Shown: positions 6,728-13,647, numbered from the stretch's first letter. The stretch: 15,134 bases of DNA from Dorea sp. CAG:317 (GCA_000433535.1 FR892661.1:91989-107122); one strand, 5' to 3'. Made by a program: numbers and translations. The notes: generated by a model not told the origin, from the letters alone.

Positions 6728-7063
6728 GCTGAAAAGCAACTCGATTTCGCTATCGCTTCATCTCGTTGTCAGGCTTCGCCCTATATATCTTGCACATTCA
6801 TCTGTTGTGAGTAAACTCACACAGTCGATGTGCAACCTATGCACTTTTCAGCTTACGCACATCGTCTTTAATAGGGGTTGCGCTTCGCGCCACCCAGGTG
6901 CGTCGGTATTCGCACCCTTTCCGGCACCCGCTTATCTTCTATAATAATGCGGTAATGACCTGCCGGCATTAGAAGCAATATACGAAGGATGTCCACCGGC
7001 TACAGGTGTTCCTTGTATATTTGAAATAGTCTACACACGTCCCCGCGTGTCGGCTATCAGCCG
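6728..7063 (-). other. Array of hairpins in the rpmJ-rpsM spacer, candidate structured RNA
   Basis: The 418 bases from 6685 to 7102 hold no credible gene but are filled with inverted repeats. In transcript order: CGGCT/AGCCG (7051-7055/7059-7063); ACACG/CGTGT (7035-7039/7046-7050); a long arm ATATAC, AAGGA, CACC against GGTG, TCCTT, GTATAT (6978-6997/7005-7020); CTTCT..AATGC/GCATT-AGAAG (6936-6947/6966-6974); GGTGCG/CGCACC (6897-6902/6911-6916); GGGTTGCGC/GCGCCACCC with one mismatch (6875-6883/6887-6895); then GCTGAAAAG/CTTTTCAGC (6728-6736/6844-6852) closing a branched unit that contains TTGCACAT..TGTGAG/CTCACA..ATGTGCAA (6790-6811/6816-6835) and CAAC/GTTG (6737-6740/6765-6768). None is followed by a T-tract. 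The rpsM ribosome binding site lies outside the last helix. Confidence 0.65.
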
Positions 7064-7102
7064 CCTTAACTAGCTTCCAATTCTCCATAAACATTCCGGT
7101 AA

Positions 7103-7216
7103 TTAACCCTGACGCTGTTTATGTTTTGGATTTTCGCAGATAATACGAACGCTTCCTTTTCTTTTGATTACTTTGCATTTTTCGCAAATTGGTTTTACTG
7201 ATGATCTAACCTTCAC
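7103..7216 (-). CDS. rpmJ: Large ribosomal subunit protein bL36
   Basis: A 37-residue protein that matches L36 over its full length: it starts (GTG as Met) MKVRSSVKPICEKCKVIKRK and ends CENPKHKQRQG. The zinc ribbon C11, C14, C27 and H32 is intact, so this is the zinc-binding form. L36 helps fold domains of 23S rRNA late in 50S assembly. The GTG start at 7216 is fixed by GGAGG seven bases upstream and by the length of the protein. It is the first gene after the internal alpha-operon promoter. Confidence 0.95.
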   Translation of the reverse strand: MKVRSSVKPICEKCKVIKRKGSVRIICENPKHKQRQG

Positions 7217-7334
7217 GTCAAATCCTCCTTTCATCCATTGCTCTGCCTCTTGTATCTGCACGATTTCTCACACTCTTCCTTCGCTCTTTGTGCAACTCTA
7301 AGACCAAAGGGCAGACTGATGCCTAGAAACGTGC
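7217..7334 (-). promoter_or_regulatory. Leader of the alpha-operon transcript, possible regulatory structure
   Basis: From the predicted start near 7334 a leader of about 118 bases runs to the rpmJ GTG. TCTGCC (7315-7310 on the minus strand) can pair with GGCAGA (7247-7242), enclosing TGCAC/GTGCA (7294-7290/7261-7257); CTTTG/CAAAG is a competing pair. The closing helix ends about 15 bases before the GGAGG. In E. coli the alpha operon is repressed by S4 binding its leader; whether this leader does the same is inference. Confidence 0.35.
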
Positions 7335-7340
7335 TCATAT

Positions 7341-7370
7341 AGTATAGCACTTTATATACAAGAAAGTCAA
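7341..7370 (-). promoter_or_regulatory. Sigma-A type promoter for rpmJ-rpsM-rpsK-rpsD-rpoA-rplQ
   Basis: TTGACT (7370-7365, 5 of 6 to consensus) and TATACT (7346-7341, 5 of 6) are 18 bases apart on the minus strand. AT-rich tandem repeats lie directly upstream and a hairpin terminator candidate stands between it and infA. It gives the alpha-operon genes a transcription start of their own. Confidence 0.7.
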
Positions 7371-7380
7371 TACAAAAATA

Positions 7381-7417
7381 GTTTTATTTTAACAAAAACA
7401 GTTTTATTTTAACAAAA
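7381..7417 (-). repeat. Two 17-bp AT-rich direct repeats, 20-bp period, possible UP elements
   Basis: GTTTTATTTTAACAAAA occurs exactly at 7381-7397 and 7401-7417. The 20-base period is about two helical turns, and a degenerate third half (7371-7380) runs up to the -35 element. On the minus strand the run of A and T tracts just upstream of the -35 resembles an UP element, the site bound by the alpha subunit C-terminal domain. Confidence 0.65.
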
Positions 7418-7419
7418 TG

Positions 7420-7461
7420 AAAGTCACGAAATCATGCTCTCTCAGCTTCTTTCGTGACTTT
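7420..7461 (-). terminator. Hairpin after infA, probable partial terminator
   Basis: AAAGTCACGAAA and TTTCGTGACTTT (7450-7461 and 7420-7431) form a perfect 12-bp stem with an 18-base loop, 14 bases beyond the infA stop. On the minus strand it is followed by CATTTTGTT, a short and interrupted U-tract. It may end part of the spc transcript and let part read through into the alpha genes. Confidence 0.55.
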
Positions 7462-7475
7462 TACACTTTTGTCGA

Positions 7476-7694
7476 TTATTTATCTCTCCAGATAATTCTT
7501 CCTTTGGAAAGATCATATGGGGATAACTCTAATGTTACTTTGTCCCCCGGTAAGATCTTTATGAAGTTCATTCTTAATTTTCCACTGATGTGAGCCAGAA
7601 CCTGATGACCATTTTCAAGTTCTACCTGAAACATCGCGTTTGGCAATTTCTCTACTACAGTTCCTTCAATTTCAATTACGTCAGCTTTTGACAT
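7476..7694 (-). CDS. infA: Translation initiation factor IF-1
   Basis: IF-1, 72 residues, the standard length. The whole protein is an S1/OB fold: EGTVVEKLPNAMFQVELENG, then HISGKLRMNFIKILPGDKV at about 35-53, and the closing LSKGRIIWR. It occupies the ribosomal A site during initiation. AGGAGG is eight bases before the ATG. The gene follows the KOW-protein gene by 12 bases and precedes a hairpin and the alpha promoter, the order known from Firmicutes. Confidence 0.98.
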   Translation of the reverse strand: MSKADVIEIEGTVVEKLPNAMFQVELENGHQVLAHISGKLRMNFIKILPGDKVTLELSPYDLSKGRIIWRDK

Positions 7695-7706
7695 GTTTTA
7701 ATCCTC

Positions 7707-7958
7707 CTATGATTCCTCTTCCTGATTCCATTCTTTCAATATCCGTTTAATCCTGACATCGTCTGCATTTGAAATGTCATATTTCTTTAAAATAATCTGC
7801 ACGTGTTTCTTTTTCTTTTTTTTCGGGCGGGAAAATGTTCTAAGTTTACCGTCCACCAGATATACATATGCGTCATCTGTATCTGTTATTACATATACTG
7901 AACCTGCATCATGTCCGGCTTTGGAACGTGCAAGCATTCCCGTTTCATATCTGTCCAT
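7707..7958 (-). CDS. KOW-domain RNA-binding protein (L14e-like)
   Basis: A basic 83-residue protein with a KOW-type start (about residues 5-35, ETGMLARSKAGHDAGSVYVI) and a beta-rich stretch DAYVYLVDGKLRTFSRPK, followed by six lysines at about 46-51 and a charged tail. Proteins of this kind, related to archaeal and eukaryotic L14e, are found between map and infA in many Firmicutes; the role is not established and is presumed to be in ribosome or RNA binding. The ATG at 7958 is preferred because GGAG stands eight bases upstream; a longer reading from a TTG at 8018 has a much less typical N-terminus. The lysine run is coded by an A-rich tract including eight A in a row. Confidence 0.85.
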   Translation of the reverse strand: MDRYETGMLARSKAGHDAGSVYVITDTDDAYVYLVDGKLRTFSRPKKKKKKHVQIILKKYDISNADDVRIKRILKEWNQEEES

Positions 7959-8049
7959 AGTTCTTCTCCACTTTATATTAAGAAAGTTCTTCTTGATGTC
8001 TCCGAAGAGCCTCCTCAAACTCTGACCTCATTTTTAATTCTCTAAATTA

Positions 8050-8811
8050 CTATACATTTGAGGTCAATGTCAAAAGTTTTGGTTCGCCCTCAGTGATCAA
8101 CACTGTATTCTCATAATGTGCAGACAATGAATGATCTCTTGTCACTACAGTCCAATCGTCATCCATCCAGTCCACTTCCCATCCCCCGATATTGATCATT
8201 GGTTCAATGGCAAGTGTCATTCCCGCTTTCAGTTTTACACCTTTTCTATTCATTGCATAGTTTGGTATCTCCGGGGCTTCATGGAGGGCAGTTCCAATAC
8301 CGTGTCCACATAAATCACGGACTACTCCGTATCCTCTGTCTTCGGCATATTTACCGATCGCTGCTGAAATATCAAATAGATGATTGCCTTCTCTGGCATA
8401 TTTTATACCTTCGAAAAAACTTTCTCTTGTAACTTCGATCAGTTTTTTTGCTTCTTCGCTGATCTCTCCAACCGCATGTGTTCTTGCTGCATCAGATTGA
8501 TATCCTTTGTAAATGACTCCGGCATCCAGACTTACGATATCTCCTTCCTGAATTATGCGGTGTTCGGAAGGAATTCCGTGAACAACTTCATCATTCACAG
8601 AGACGCATATCGATGCCGGGTATCCGTTATAATCCAGAAATGACGGAATACATCCATAACTGCGGATCACTTCTTCCCCCAGTTTATCAATAGCTTTCGT
8701 ACTCATTCCCGGACGAAGTGCTTTTCCAAGCTCATTATGAACAATCTCCAATATCCGTCCTGCTTCCGTCATAAGCTCTATTTCTCTGGACGATTTAATT
8801 GTAATTGGCAT
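8050..8811 (-). CDS. map: Type I methionine aminopeptidase
   Basis: Removes the initiator methionine from new proteins in the cytoplasm. It has 253 residues, normal for type I without an N-terminal extension. The five metal ligands are all present: D96 (SLDAG), D107 (QSDAAR), H170 (CGHGIG), E203 (AIEPM) and E234 (HYENT); the catalytic H79 (VVHGIP) and H177 (LHEAP) are also seen. The start has AGGAG nine bases upstream, inside the end of adk, whose stop is four bases away. It sits in the usual secY-adk-map order. Confidence 0.98.
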   Translation of the reverse strand: MPITIKSSREIELMTEAGRILEIVHNELGKALRPGMSTKAIDKLGEEVIRSYGCIPSFLDYNGYPASICVSVNDEVVHGIPSEHRIIQEGDIVSLDAGVIYKGYQSDAARTHAVGEISEEAKKLIEVTRESFFEGIKYAREGNHLFDISAAIGKYAEDRGYGVVRDLCGHGIGTALHEAPEIPNYAMNRKGVKLKAGMTLAIEPMINIGGWEVDWMDDDWTVVTRDHSLSAHYENTVLITEGEPKLLTLTSNV

Positions 8812-8815
8812 GTTC

Positions 8816-9460
8816 TTATTCTCCTAAAATATCCACGATTGCCTGGAATACGTCATTGATGTCTACTGTTCCGTCTACTGTTCTGAGTACTCCTGCATTT
8901 GTATAATAATCAATCAATGGCTGTGTCTGCTCATGATATACGCCAAGACGTTTCAGCACTGTCTCCGGCTTGTCATCATCTCTTAAGATCAGCTCTTTGC
9001 CGCATGTATCACAGATACCTTCTACTTTTGTAGGTGCATATTCCATATGATAAGTAGCTCCACAACCTACACAGGCACGACGACCGCCCATACGGCGCAC
9101 GATATTCTCATCCGGAACATCTACATCAATGGCATAGTCTACTTTCTCTCCCAGGCCGGCAAGCGCTTTGTCAAGAGCCTCTGCCTGTGGGATTGTTCTC
9201 GGGAATCCATCAAGTACATAACCGTTTTTTGCATCTTCCTGACCTACGCGGTCTACTACCAGATCTACCACCAGTTCATCCGGAACAAGAAGCCCCTGAT
9301 CCATATAAGTCTTTGCTTTTTTTCCGAGCTCTGTTCCATTTTTAATGTTAGCTCTGAAAATATCTCCTGTAGAAATATGAGGAATGTTATATTTTGCGGC
9401 AATTTTCTTTGCCTGAGTACCTTTGCCCGCACCTGGCGCGCCTAACATAATTATTTTCAT
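8816..9460 (-). CDS. adk: Adenylate kinase, zinc-LID type
   Basis: Catalyses ATP + AMP = 2 ADP in the cytoplasm. The protein is 214 residues long. The P-loop GAPGAGKGT is at 7-15, the AMP site STGDIFR at 30-36, and GFPRT at 85-89. The long LID carries four cysteines, C130, C133, C150 and C153, which bind zinc in Gram-positive enzymes. AAGGAGG is about ten bases before the ATG. It lies between secY and map as in most Firmicutes; a hairpin occupies the secY-adk gap. Confidence 0.98.
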   Translation of the reverse strand: MKIIMLGAPGAGKGTQAKKIAAKYNIPHISTGDIFRANIKNGTELGKKAKTYMDQGLLVPDELVVDLVVDRVGQEDAKNGYVLDGFPRTIPQAEALDKALAGLGEKVDYAIDVDVPDENIVRRMGGRRACVGCGATYHMEYAPTKVEGICDTCGKELILRDDDKPETVLKRLGVYHEQTQPLIDYYTNAGVLRTVDGTVDINDVFQAIVDILGE

Positions 9461-9482
9461 ATGTAAGTTCCTCCTTATAGCA

Positions 9483-9515
9483 TTTTAACCCGCGAAAAAT
9501 TTCCGCGAGTCAAAA
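9483..9515 (-). other. Hairpin between secY and adk
   Basis: TTTTGACTCGCG and CGCGGGTTAAAA (9515-9504 and 9494-9483 on the minus strand) form a 12-bp stem with two G-T pairs and a 9-base loop. The next bases are TGCTATAAGGAGG, with no T-tract, so it is unlikely to terminate. It lies 13 bases after the secY stop and just before the adk ribosome binding site, a place suited to an RNA processing or stabilising role (inference). Confidence 0.5.
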
Positions 9516-9527
9516 TACATTTATTGC

Positions 9528-10844
9528 TTAATTACTTAAAAAACCTTTGTAGTTACGCACAAGCATTTGCGATTCTATCTGCTTCAGAGTCTCTAAGATA
9601 ACACTGGCGATAATAATCAATGATGTTCCACCGAAGGACACATTTGCTCCGAACCATCCATTGAAGAAGATTGGAACAACCTGCACTACAACGAGACCAC
9701 ATGCTCCGATAAAGATAATATAATTTAATCTCTTTGTCAGATATTCAACCGTTGGTTTGCCCGGACGGATACCCGGAATAAATCCACCGCTCTTTTTCAT
9801 ATTGTTTGCGATCTCCAATGGGTTAAATGTGATTGATGTATAGAAGTAAGCAAAGAATACAGTAAGTACAATATATACGATCAATCCCCATGAATATTTA
9901 ATCTGATCAGGATTCAACCAGTTGCCCTGATTCATTCCTCTTAAGATCTCACTTCCGATTCCGCTTCCATTTCCCTTACCAAGGAAAGACGCGATAACAA
10001 TCGGAAACTGCATCAAGGATGATGCGAAAATGATCGGAATAACACCTGCGGTGTTTACCTTTAATGGAATATGTGTGGACTGTCCGCCGAAAGTTTTTCT
10101 TCCTGCGATCTTCTGTGAATACTGTACCGCAATTCTTCTCTCTCCATCTTGAAGAAGAATAACAAATACGACCATAGCAACAATGATTGCCAGAATGATC
10201 AGTACAGCAAGTCCACCGGACGCAAGACTCTTGCCTTTCACAAACTGATTGAACAGTGTTGTCATATCACTTGGCACACGAGAGAGAATGTTGATTACAA
10301 GTACGATAGAAATACCATTTCCAACACCCTTTTCTGTAATTCTCTCACCGATCCACATAAGGAATGCAGATCCTGCAGTCAGCGTCAAAACTACGATCGC
10401 AGCATTTACAAAGTTATATTCCTTCAGAAGTCCCTGACGGCCAAATCCTACTGCCATTGCTGTAGATTCGATCAACGCAAGTACTACTGTAAGATAACGG
10501 GTAATTGCTACAATCTTCTTTCTTCCGTCTTCACCTTCTTTTTGCATTTCTTCCAGTTTTGGAATTGCAATGGTAAGAAGCTGCATAATGATAGAAGATG
10601 TAATGTACGGTGTAATGCTCAGAGCAAATATAGACATCTGCTCAAAAGAACCTCCGGTGAAAGCGTTAAACAAGTTAAACGCTTCCCCGGTATTCTGTGC
10701 AAAAAACTCTTTAATATAAGTCGGGTTGACTCCCGGTGTCGGCAGTTCGGAACCAAGTCTGATCACGATCAACATCAAAAACGTATACCCGATTTTCTTA
10801 CGGATATCCTTAATTCCAAATGCTCTTCGGAAAGTTTCTAACAT
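9528..10844 (-). CDS. secY: Preprotein translocase subunit SecY
   Basis: The channel subunit of the Sec translocon, 438 residues with ten hydrophobic segments expected and visible as such. Landmarks are the N-terminal IKDIRKKIGYTFLMLIVIRLGSELPTPGV, the plug and TM2 region FTGGSFEQMSIFALSITPYI at about 63-82, GNGISI at about 175-180 and the cytoplasmic loop NMKKSGGFIPGIRPGKPT. Its ATG overlaps the rplO stop codon in TAATG, with GAGGTGAT as ribosome binding site, so translation is coupled to L15. It is the usual spc operon neighbour of adk. Confidence 0.98.
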   Translation of the reverse strand: MLETFRRAFGIKDIRKKIGYTFLMLIVIRLGSELPTPGVNPTYIKEFFAQNTGEAFNLFNAFTGGSFEQMSIFALSITPYITSSIIMQLLTIAIPKLEEMQKEGEDGRKKIVAITRYLTVVLALIESTAMAVGFGRQGLLKEYNFVNAAIVVLTLTAGSAFLMWIGERITEKGVGNGISIVLVINILSRVPSDMTTLFNQFVKGKSLASGGLAVLIILAIIVAMVVFVILLQDGERRIAVQYSQKIAGRKTFGGQSTHIPLKVNTAGVIPIIFASSLMQFPIVIASFLGKGNGSGIGSEILRGMNQGNWLNPDQIKYSWGLIVYIVLTVFFAYFYTSITFNPLEIANNMKKSGGFIPGIRPGKPTVEYLTKRLNYIIFIGACGLVVVQVVPIFFNGWFGANVSFGGTSLIIIASVILETLKQIESQMLVRNYKGFLSN

Positions 10845-11284
10845 TAGATCACCTCTGCTTTTCCACCTAAAGCCTCAATCTTAGCTACAGCGCCTGCGCT
10901 GAATGCGTTAGCCTGTACTGTAAGCTTCTTTGTAAGCTCACCATTTCCAAGAATTTTAACTCCATCTCTTGGATTTTTAACGATTCCCTGTTCGATCAAT
11001 GTCTCAACAGTTACTACTGCATCGTTTTCAAATACTTCCAGGGCATCTACGTTAATACCAACGATTGTCTTAGAGTTTCTGTTTGTGAAACCTCTCTTTG
11101 GTATTCTTCTATATAATGGCATCTGACCACCTTCGAAACCAGGTCTTGTACCTCCTGAACGAGCTTTCTGACCTTTGTGTCCCTTACCGGCTGTCTTACC
11201 ATTTCCAGAACCGTGTCCACGTCCTCTTCTGAAATTATCACTCTGTTTTGCGCCATCAGCAGGTCTTAAGTTTGATAAATCCAT
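10844..11284 (-). CDS. rplO: Large ribosomal subunit protein uL15
   Basis: L15, 146 residues, a late assembly protein with a long glycine- and arginine-rich N-terminal extension that reaches into 23S rRNA: MDLSNLRPADGAKQSDNFRR, then GRGHGSGNGKTAGKGHKGQK at about 21-40 and RRIPKRGFTN. The globular part ends with the ALGGKAEVI stretch. GGAGG is seven bases before the ATG. It follows rpmD by 29 bases and overlaps the secY start by one base. Confidence 0.98.
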   Translation of the reverse strand: MDLSNLRPADGAKQSDNFRRGRGHGSGNGKTAGKGHKGQKARSGGTRPGFEGGQMPLYRRIPKRGFTNRNSKTIVGINVDALEVFENDAVVTVETLIEQGIVKNPRDGVKILGNGELTKKLTVQANAFSAGAVAKIEALGGKAEVI

Positions 11285-11313
11285 TGTGACACCTCCTTAT
11301 CTGTTTAATTCAA

Positions 11314-11493
11314 TTATGCTTCTTCAACTTTAACCAGGTGAGATACCTGTTTGATCATACCTCTTGTTGCTGCATTGTCCGGCAGTTCAACTGTTTTGTT
11401 TACTTTGCGAAGTCCCATTGCCTCTACAGTTTTCTTATGCTTTGGTACAGCACCAATTGGAGATTTTACTAATGTAACTTTTAAATTTGCCAT
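11314..11493 (-). CDS. rpmD: Large ribosomal subunit protein uL30
   Basis: A 59-residue protein: MANLKVTLVKSPIGAVPKHK leads into KTVEAMGLRKVNKTVEL and the ATRGMIKQVSHLVKVEE end, the whole typical L30 fold of bacterial size. It binds 23S and 5S rRNA regions of the large subunit. GGAGG lies about nine bases before the ATG. It stands between rpsE and rplO, where L30 is expected in Firmicutes. Confidence 0.96.
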   Translation of the reverse strand: MANLKVTLVKSPIGAVPKHKKTVEAMGLRKVNKTVELPDNAATRGMIKQVSHLVKVEEA

Positions 11494-11507
11494 CTTTATT
11501 TACCTCC

Positions 11508-12017
11508 TTAGCCTAAGATCTCTTCTACTGATTTACCACGAAGCTTAGCTACTTCTTCCGGAGTCTTAATCTGACGTAATCCATCGATTGTAGCCAGAAC
11601 AACATTCTGTTTGTTGTTAGAACCAAGAGATTTTGTACGGATGTTCTTGATTCCTGCCATCTCGATGACTGCACGCGCCGGACCACCGGCGATAACTCCA
11701 GTACCTTCCGGAGCTTTTTTAAGCAGTACGGAAGCTCCTCCGAATTTACCGATAAAATCATGTGTAATACTTTCGTTTTCATCTAATGCTACTTTGATGA
11801 GGTTCTTAGCTGCATCCTCTTTACCTTTGCGGATTGCCTCTGGAATCTCAGTAGCTTTTCCTAAGCCTGCACCAACGTGACCATTTCCATCACCAACAAC
11901 TACTAAAGCTGTGAATCTCATGTTACGGCCACCTTTAACAACTTTGGTTACACGCTTAATTGATACTACTTTTTCATTTAACTCTAACTGACTAGCATCA
12001 ATACGTTCCTGTCTCAT
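11508..12017 (-). CDS. rpsE: Small ribosomal subunit protein uS5
   Basis: S5, 169 residues, contacts mRNA entry and helps keep decoding accurate. The double-stranded RNA-binding N-terminal half is seen in LNEKVVSIKRVTKVVKGGRN at about 13-32 and VVGDGNGHVGAGLGKA, and the C-terminal S5 domain in GAGVIAGGPAR-like TGVIAGGPARAVIEMAGI. The ATG has AAGGAGG seven bases upstream. The gap to rpmD is 14 bases. Confidence 0.98.
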   Translation of the reverse strand: MRQERIDASQLELNEKVVSIKRVTKVVKGGRNMRFTALVVVGDGNGHVGAGLGKATEIPEAIRKGKEDAAKNLIKVALDENESITHDFIGKFGGASVLLKKAPEGTGVIAGGPARAVIEMAGIKNIRTKSLGSNNKQNVVLATIDGLRQIKTPEEVAKLRGKSVEEILG

Positions 12018-12031
12018 GTGTGCTCCTCCTT

Positions 12032-12400
12032 CTAGAAATTCAACCCAGCTTCTCTAGCTGCGTCTGCTAATGCCTGAATTTTTCCCTGGTAAATAAATCC
12101 GCCTCTGTCAAAGACAACGTCTTTAATACCTTTCTCAAGTGCCTTCTCAGCAATCACTTTACCAAGATATGCTGCAGCATCAACGTTGTTTGTCTTCTCT
12201 AAGTTTGCTTTCACATCTTTCTGAAGAGTGGAAGCGGAAACCAGAGTTGTCTGAGCTACATCATCAATGATCTGTGCATACATGTGATTGTTACTTCTAA
12301 ATACTGCTAAACGTGGGCACTCTGCTGTACCACTTAAACGGTTACGTAATTTTCTGTGTTTGTTAACACGAACTACACTTCTTGATTTTTTGCTAACCAT
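12032..12400 (-). CDS. rplR: Large ribosomal subunit protein uL18
   Basis: L18, 122 residues, binds 5S rRNA together with L5. The basic start VSKKSRSVVRVNKHRKLRNR is followed by PRLAVFRSNNHMYAQIIDD at about 29-47, the AAYLGKVIAEKALEKGI helix and the terminal FDRGGFIYQGKIQALADAAR, a highly conserved block. GGAG stands nine bases upstream of the ATG. It lies 14 bases after rpsE on the map (rpsE follows it in transcription). Confidence 0.98.
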   Translation of the reverse strand: MVSKKSRSVVRVNKHRKLRNRLSGTAECPRLAVFRSNNHMYAQIIDDVAQTTLVSASTLQKDVKANLEKTNNVDAAAYLGKVIAEKALEKGIKDVVFDRGGFIYQGKIQALADAAREAGLNF

Positions 12401-12417
12401 TTTTACACTCTCCTTTC

Positions 12418-12960
12418 TTATTTCTTACCAGTCTTACCAACTTTACGTCTGATAACTTCATCAGCATACTTAATACCTTTACCTTTGTATGGCTCCGGTC
12501 TTCTCTTGTCTCTGATCTCAGCTGCATACTGGCCTACTTTTTCTTTATCAATACCTTTAACGATGATCTTATTCTGTCCTTCAACAGTTGACTCTACGCC
12601 TTCCGGATCTTCCATCTCAACCGGATGAGAATATCCAAGGTTTAATGTCAATGTCTTTCCAGACTTAGCTGCTCTGTAACCAACACCGTTTACTTCCAGA
12701 ACCTTCTGGTATCCTTCTGTAACACCAACAACCATGTTGTTGATCAGTGTTCTTGTAAGACCATGTAAAGATTTCATTTTCTTTAAATCATTTGGTCTTG
12801 TAACTACAACTTCTTCGCCCTCTAATTTGATGGACATCTCTGTTGGGAGTTCTCTTTCAAGAGTTCCCTTTGGACCTTTTACAGTCACTTTATTATTCTC
12901 TGCAATTTCAACAGTTACGCCTGCTGGGATTGCAACTGGCAGTCTTCCAATACGTGACAT
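12418..12960 (-). CDS. rplF: Large ribosomal subunit protein uL6
   Basis: L6, 180 residues, lies near the factor-binding and sarcin-ricin region. It has two repeated alpha/beta domains: MSRIGRLPVAIPAGV at the start, VKGPKGTLERELP at about 27-39, and the C-terminal RRPEPYKGKGIKYADEVIRR, the most conserved stretch of the family. GGAGG lies eight bases before the ATG. Gaps to rpsH and rplR are 66 and 17 bases. Confidence 0.98.
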   Translation of the reverse strand: MSRIGRLPVAIPAGVTVEIAENNKVTVKGPKGTLERELPTEMSIKLEGEEVVVTRPNDLKKMKSLHGLTRTLINNMVVGVTEGYQKVLEVNGVGYRAAKSGKTLTLNLGYSHPVEMEDPEGVESTVEGQNKIIVKGIDKEKVGQYAAEIRDKRRPEPYKGKGIKYADEVIRRKVGKTGKK

Positions 12961-13026
12961 TGCCTTATCCTCCTTAACTTAAATTTTCGGAACGGTTCTT
13001 GCCGCTCTGTTTTCAGTTTCTGATAA

Positions 13027-13428
13027 TTACCATACGTAGCAGAGTACTTCTCCACCAACGCCAAGTTTTCTTGCTTCTTTGTCAGTGATCACTCCATGGT
13101 TTGTAGAGATGATCGCTGTTCCAAGTCCTCCGAATACCTTCGGTACATCTGCGCTGTTTGCATATACACGAAGACCCGGTTTAGAAATTCTCTTAAGACC
13201 TGTGATTGCTTTCACGTTCTTATCTGTACCATATTTTAATGTGATATGGATTGTCTGAAATACTCCGTCTTCAACAACATCATATTTCTCGATGTATCCT
13301 TCATCTAATAAGATGTTAGCAATAGCAAGTTTCATCTTAGATGCAGGTACGTCTACTGTATCATGTTTAGCAGTATTTGCATTACGAATTCTTGTAAGCA
13401 TATCTGCAATTGGATCGCTCATAGTCAT
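13027..13428 (-). CDS. rpsH: Small ribosomal subunit protein uS8
   Basis: S8, 133 residues, binds 16S rRNA helix 21 and in E. coli represses the spc operon. Landmarks are SDPIADMLTRIRNAN at 4-18, VDVPASKMK and the C-terminal GVITDKEARKLGVGGEVLCY. The ATG at 13428 has GGAGG ten bases upstream; the internal ATG two codons later would be 16 bases away and is less likely. It follows rpsN by 33 bases. Confidence 0.97.
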   Translation of the reverse strand: MTMSDPIADMLTRIRNANTAKHDTVDVPASKMKLAIANILLDEGYIEKYDVVEDGVFQTIHITLKYGTDKNVKAITGLKRISKPGLRVYANSADVPKVFGGLGTAIISTNHGVITDKEARKLGVGGEVLCYVW

Positions 13429-13461
13429 GAATTATTTTCCTCCTTTTCTAAGTGTTCAAGC

Positions 13462-13647
13462 TTACCAGCTTGCTTTTTTAACTCCAGGAATCTGTCCTTT
13501 GTATGCCAGTTCGCGGAAGCAAACACGGCAGATGCCATATTTTCTTAAATATGCATGTGGACGTCCGCAGATTTTGCAGCGGTTATATTCTCTTGTAGAG
13601 AATTTCTGCTTACGCTGCTGTTTTACTTTCATTGCTGTCTTAGCCAT
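13462..13647 (-). CDS. rpsN: Small ribosomal subunit protein uS14, zinc-binding short form
   Basis: S14 of 61 residues, the short type Z (also named rpsZ in some species), much shorter than the 89-101 residue zinc-free form. The zinc ligands are C24, C27, C40 and C43 in RCKICGRP and GICRVCFRE. It sits in the 30S head. GGAGG is six bases before the ATG. The gene lies between rplE and rpsH, its usual place. Confidence 0.98.
   Translation of the reverse strand: MAKTAMKVKQQRKQKFSTREYNRCKICGRPHAYLRKYGICRVCFRELAYKGQIPGVKKASW

Noticed and set aside
6920..6960. TATTAT/TTATAG in the rpmJ-rpsM spacer as a -10 for a promoter before rpsM
   Set aside because: No -35 like sequence at 16-18 bases and the stretch is part of a hairpin arm.
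7381..7417. The tandem 17-bp repeats as a CRISPR remnant
   Set aside because: The repeats are too short, the 3-base gap is no spacer, and no cas genes are present; a promoter-linked repeat fits better.
7978..8031. A 17-codon minus-strand frame (starts MRSEFEEAL) between map and the KOW gene
   Set aside because: No ribosome binding site before its ATG and no family can be recognised at this length; chance cannot be excluded.
10149..10841. A 230-codon plus-strand open frame opposite secY
   Set aside because: It lies wholly inside secY in the opposite direction, has no ribosome binding site and its translation is low-complexity with no recognisable family; it is a shadow of a certain gene.
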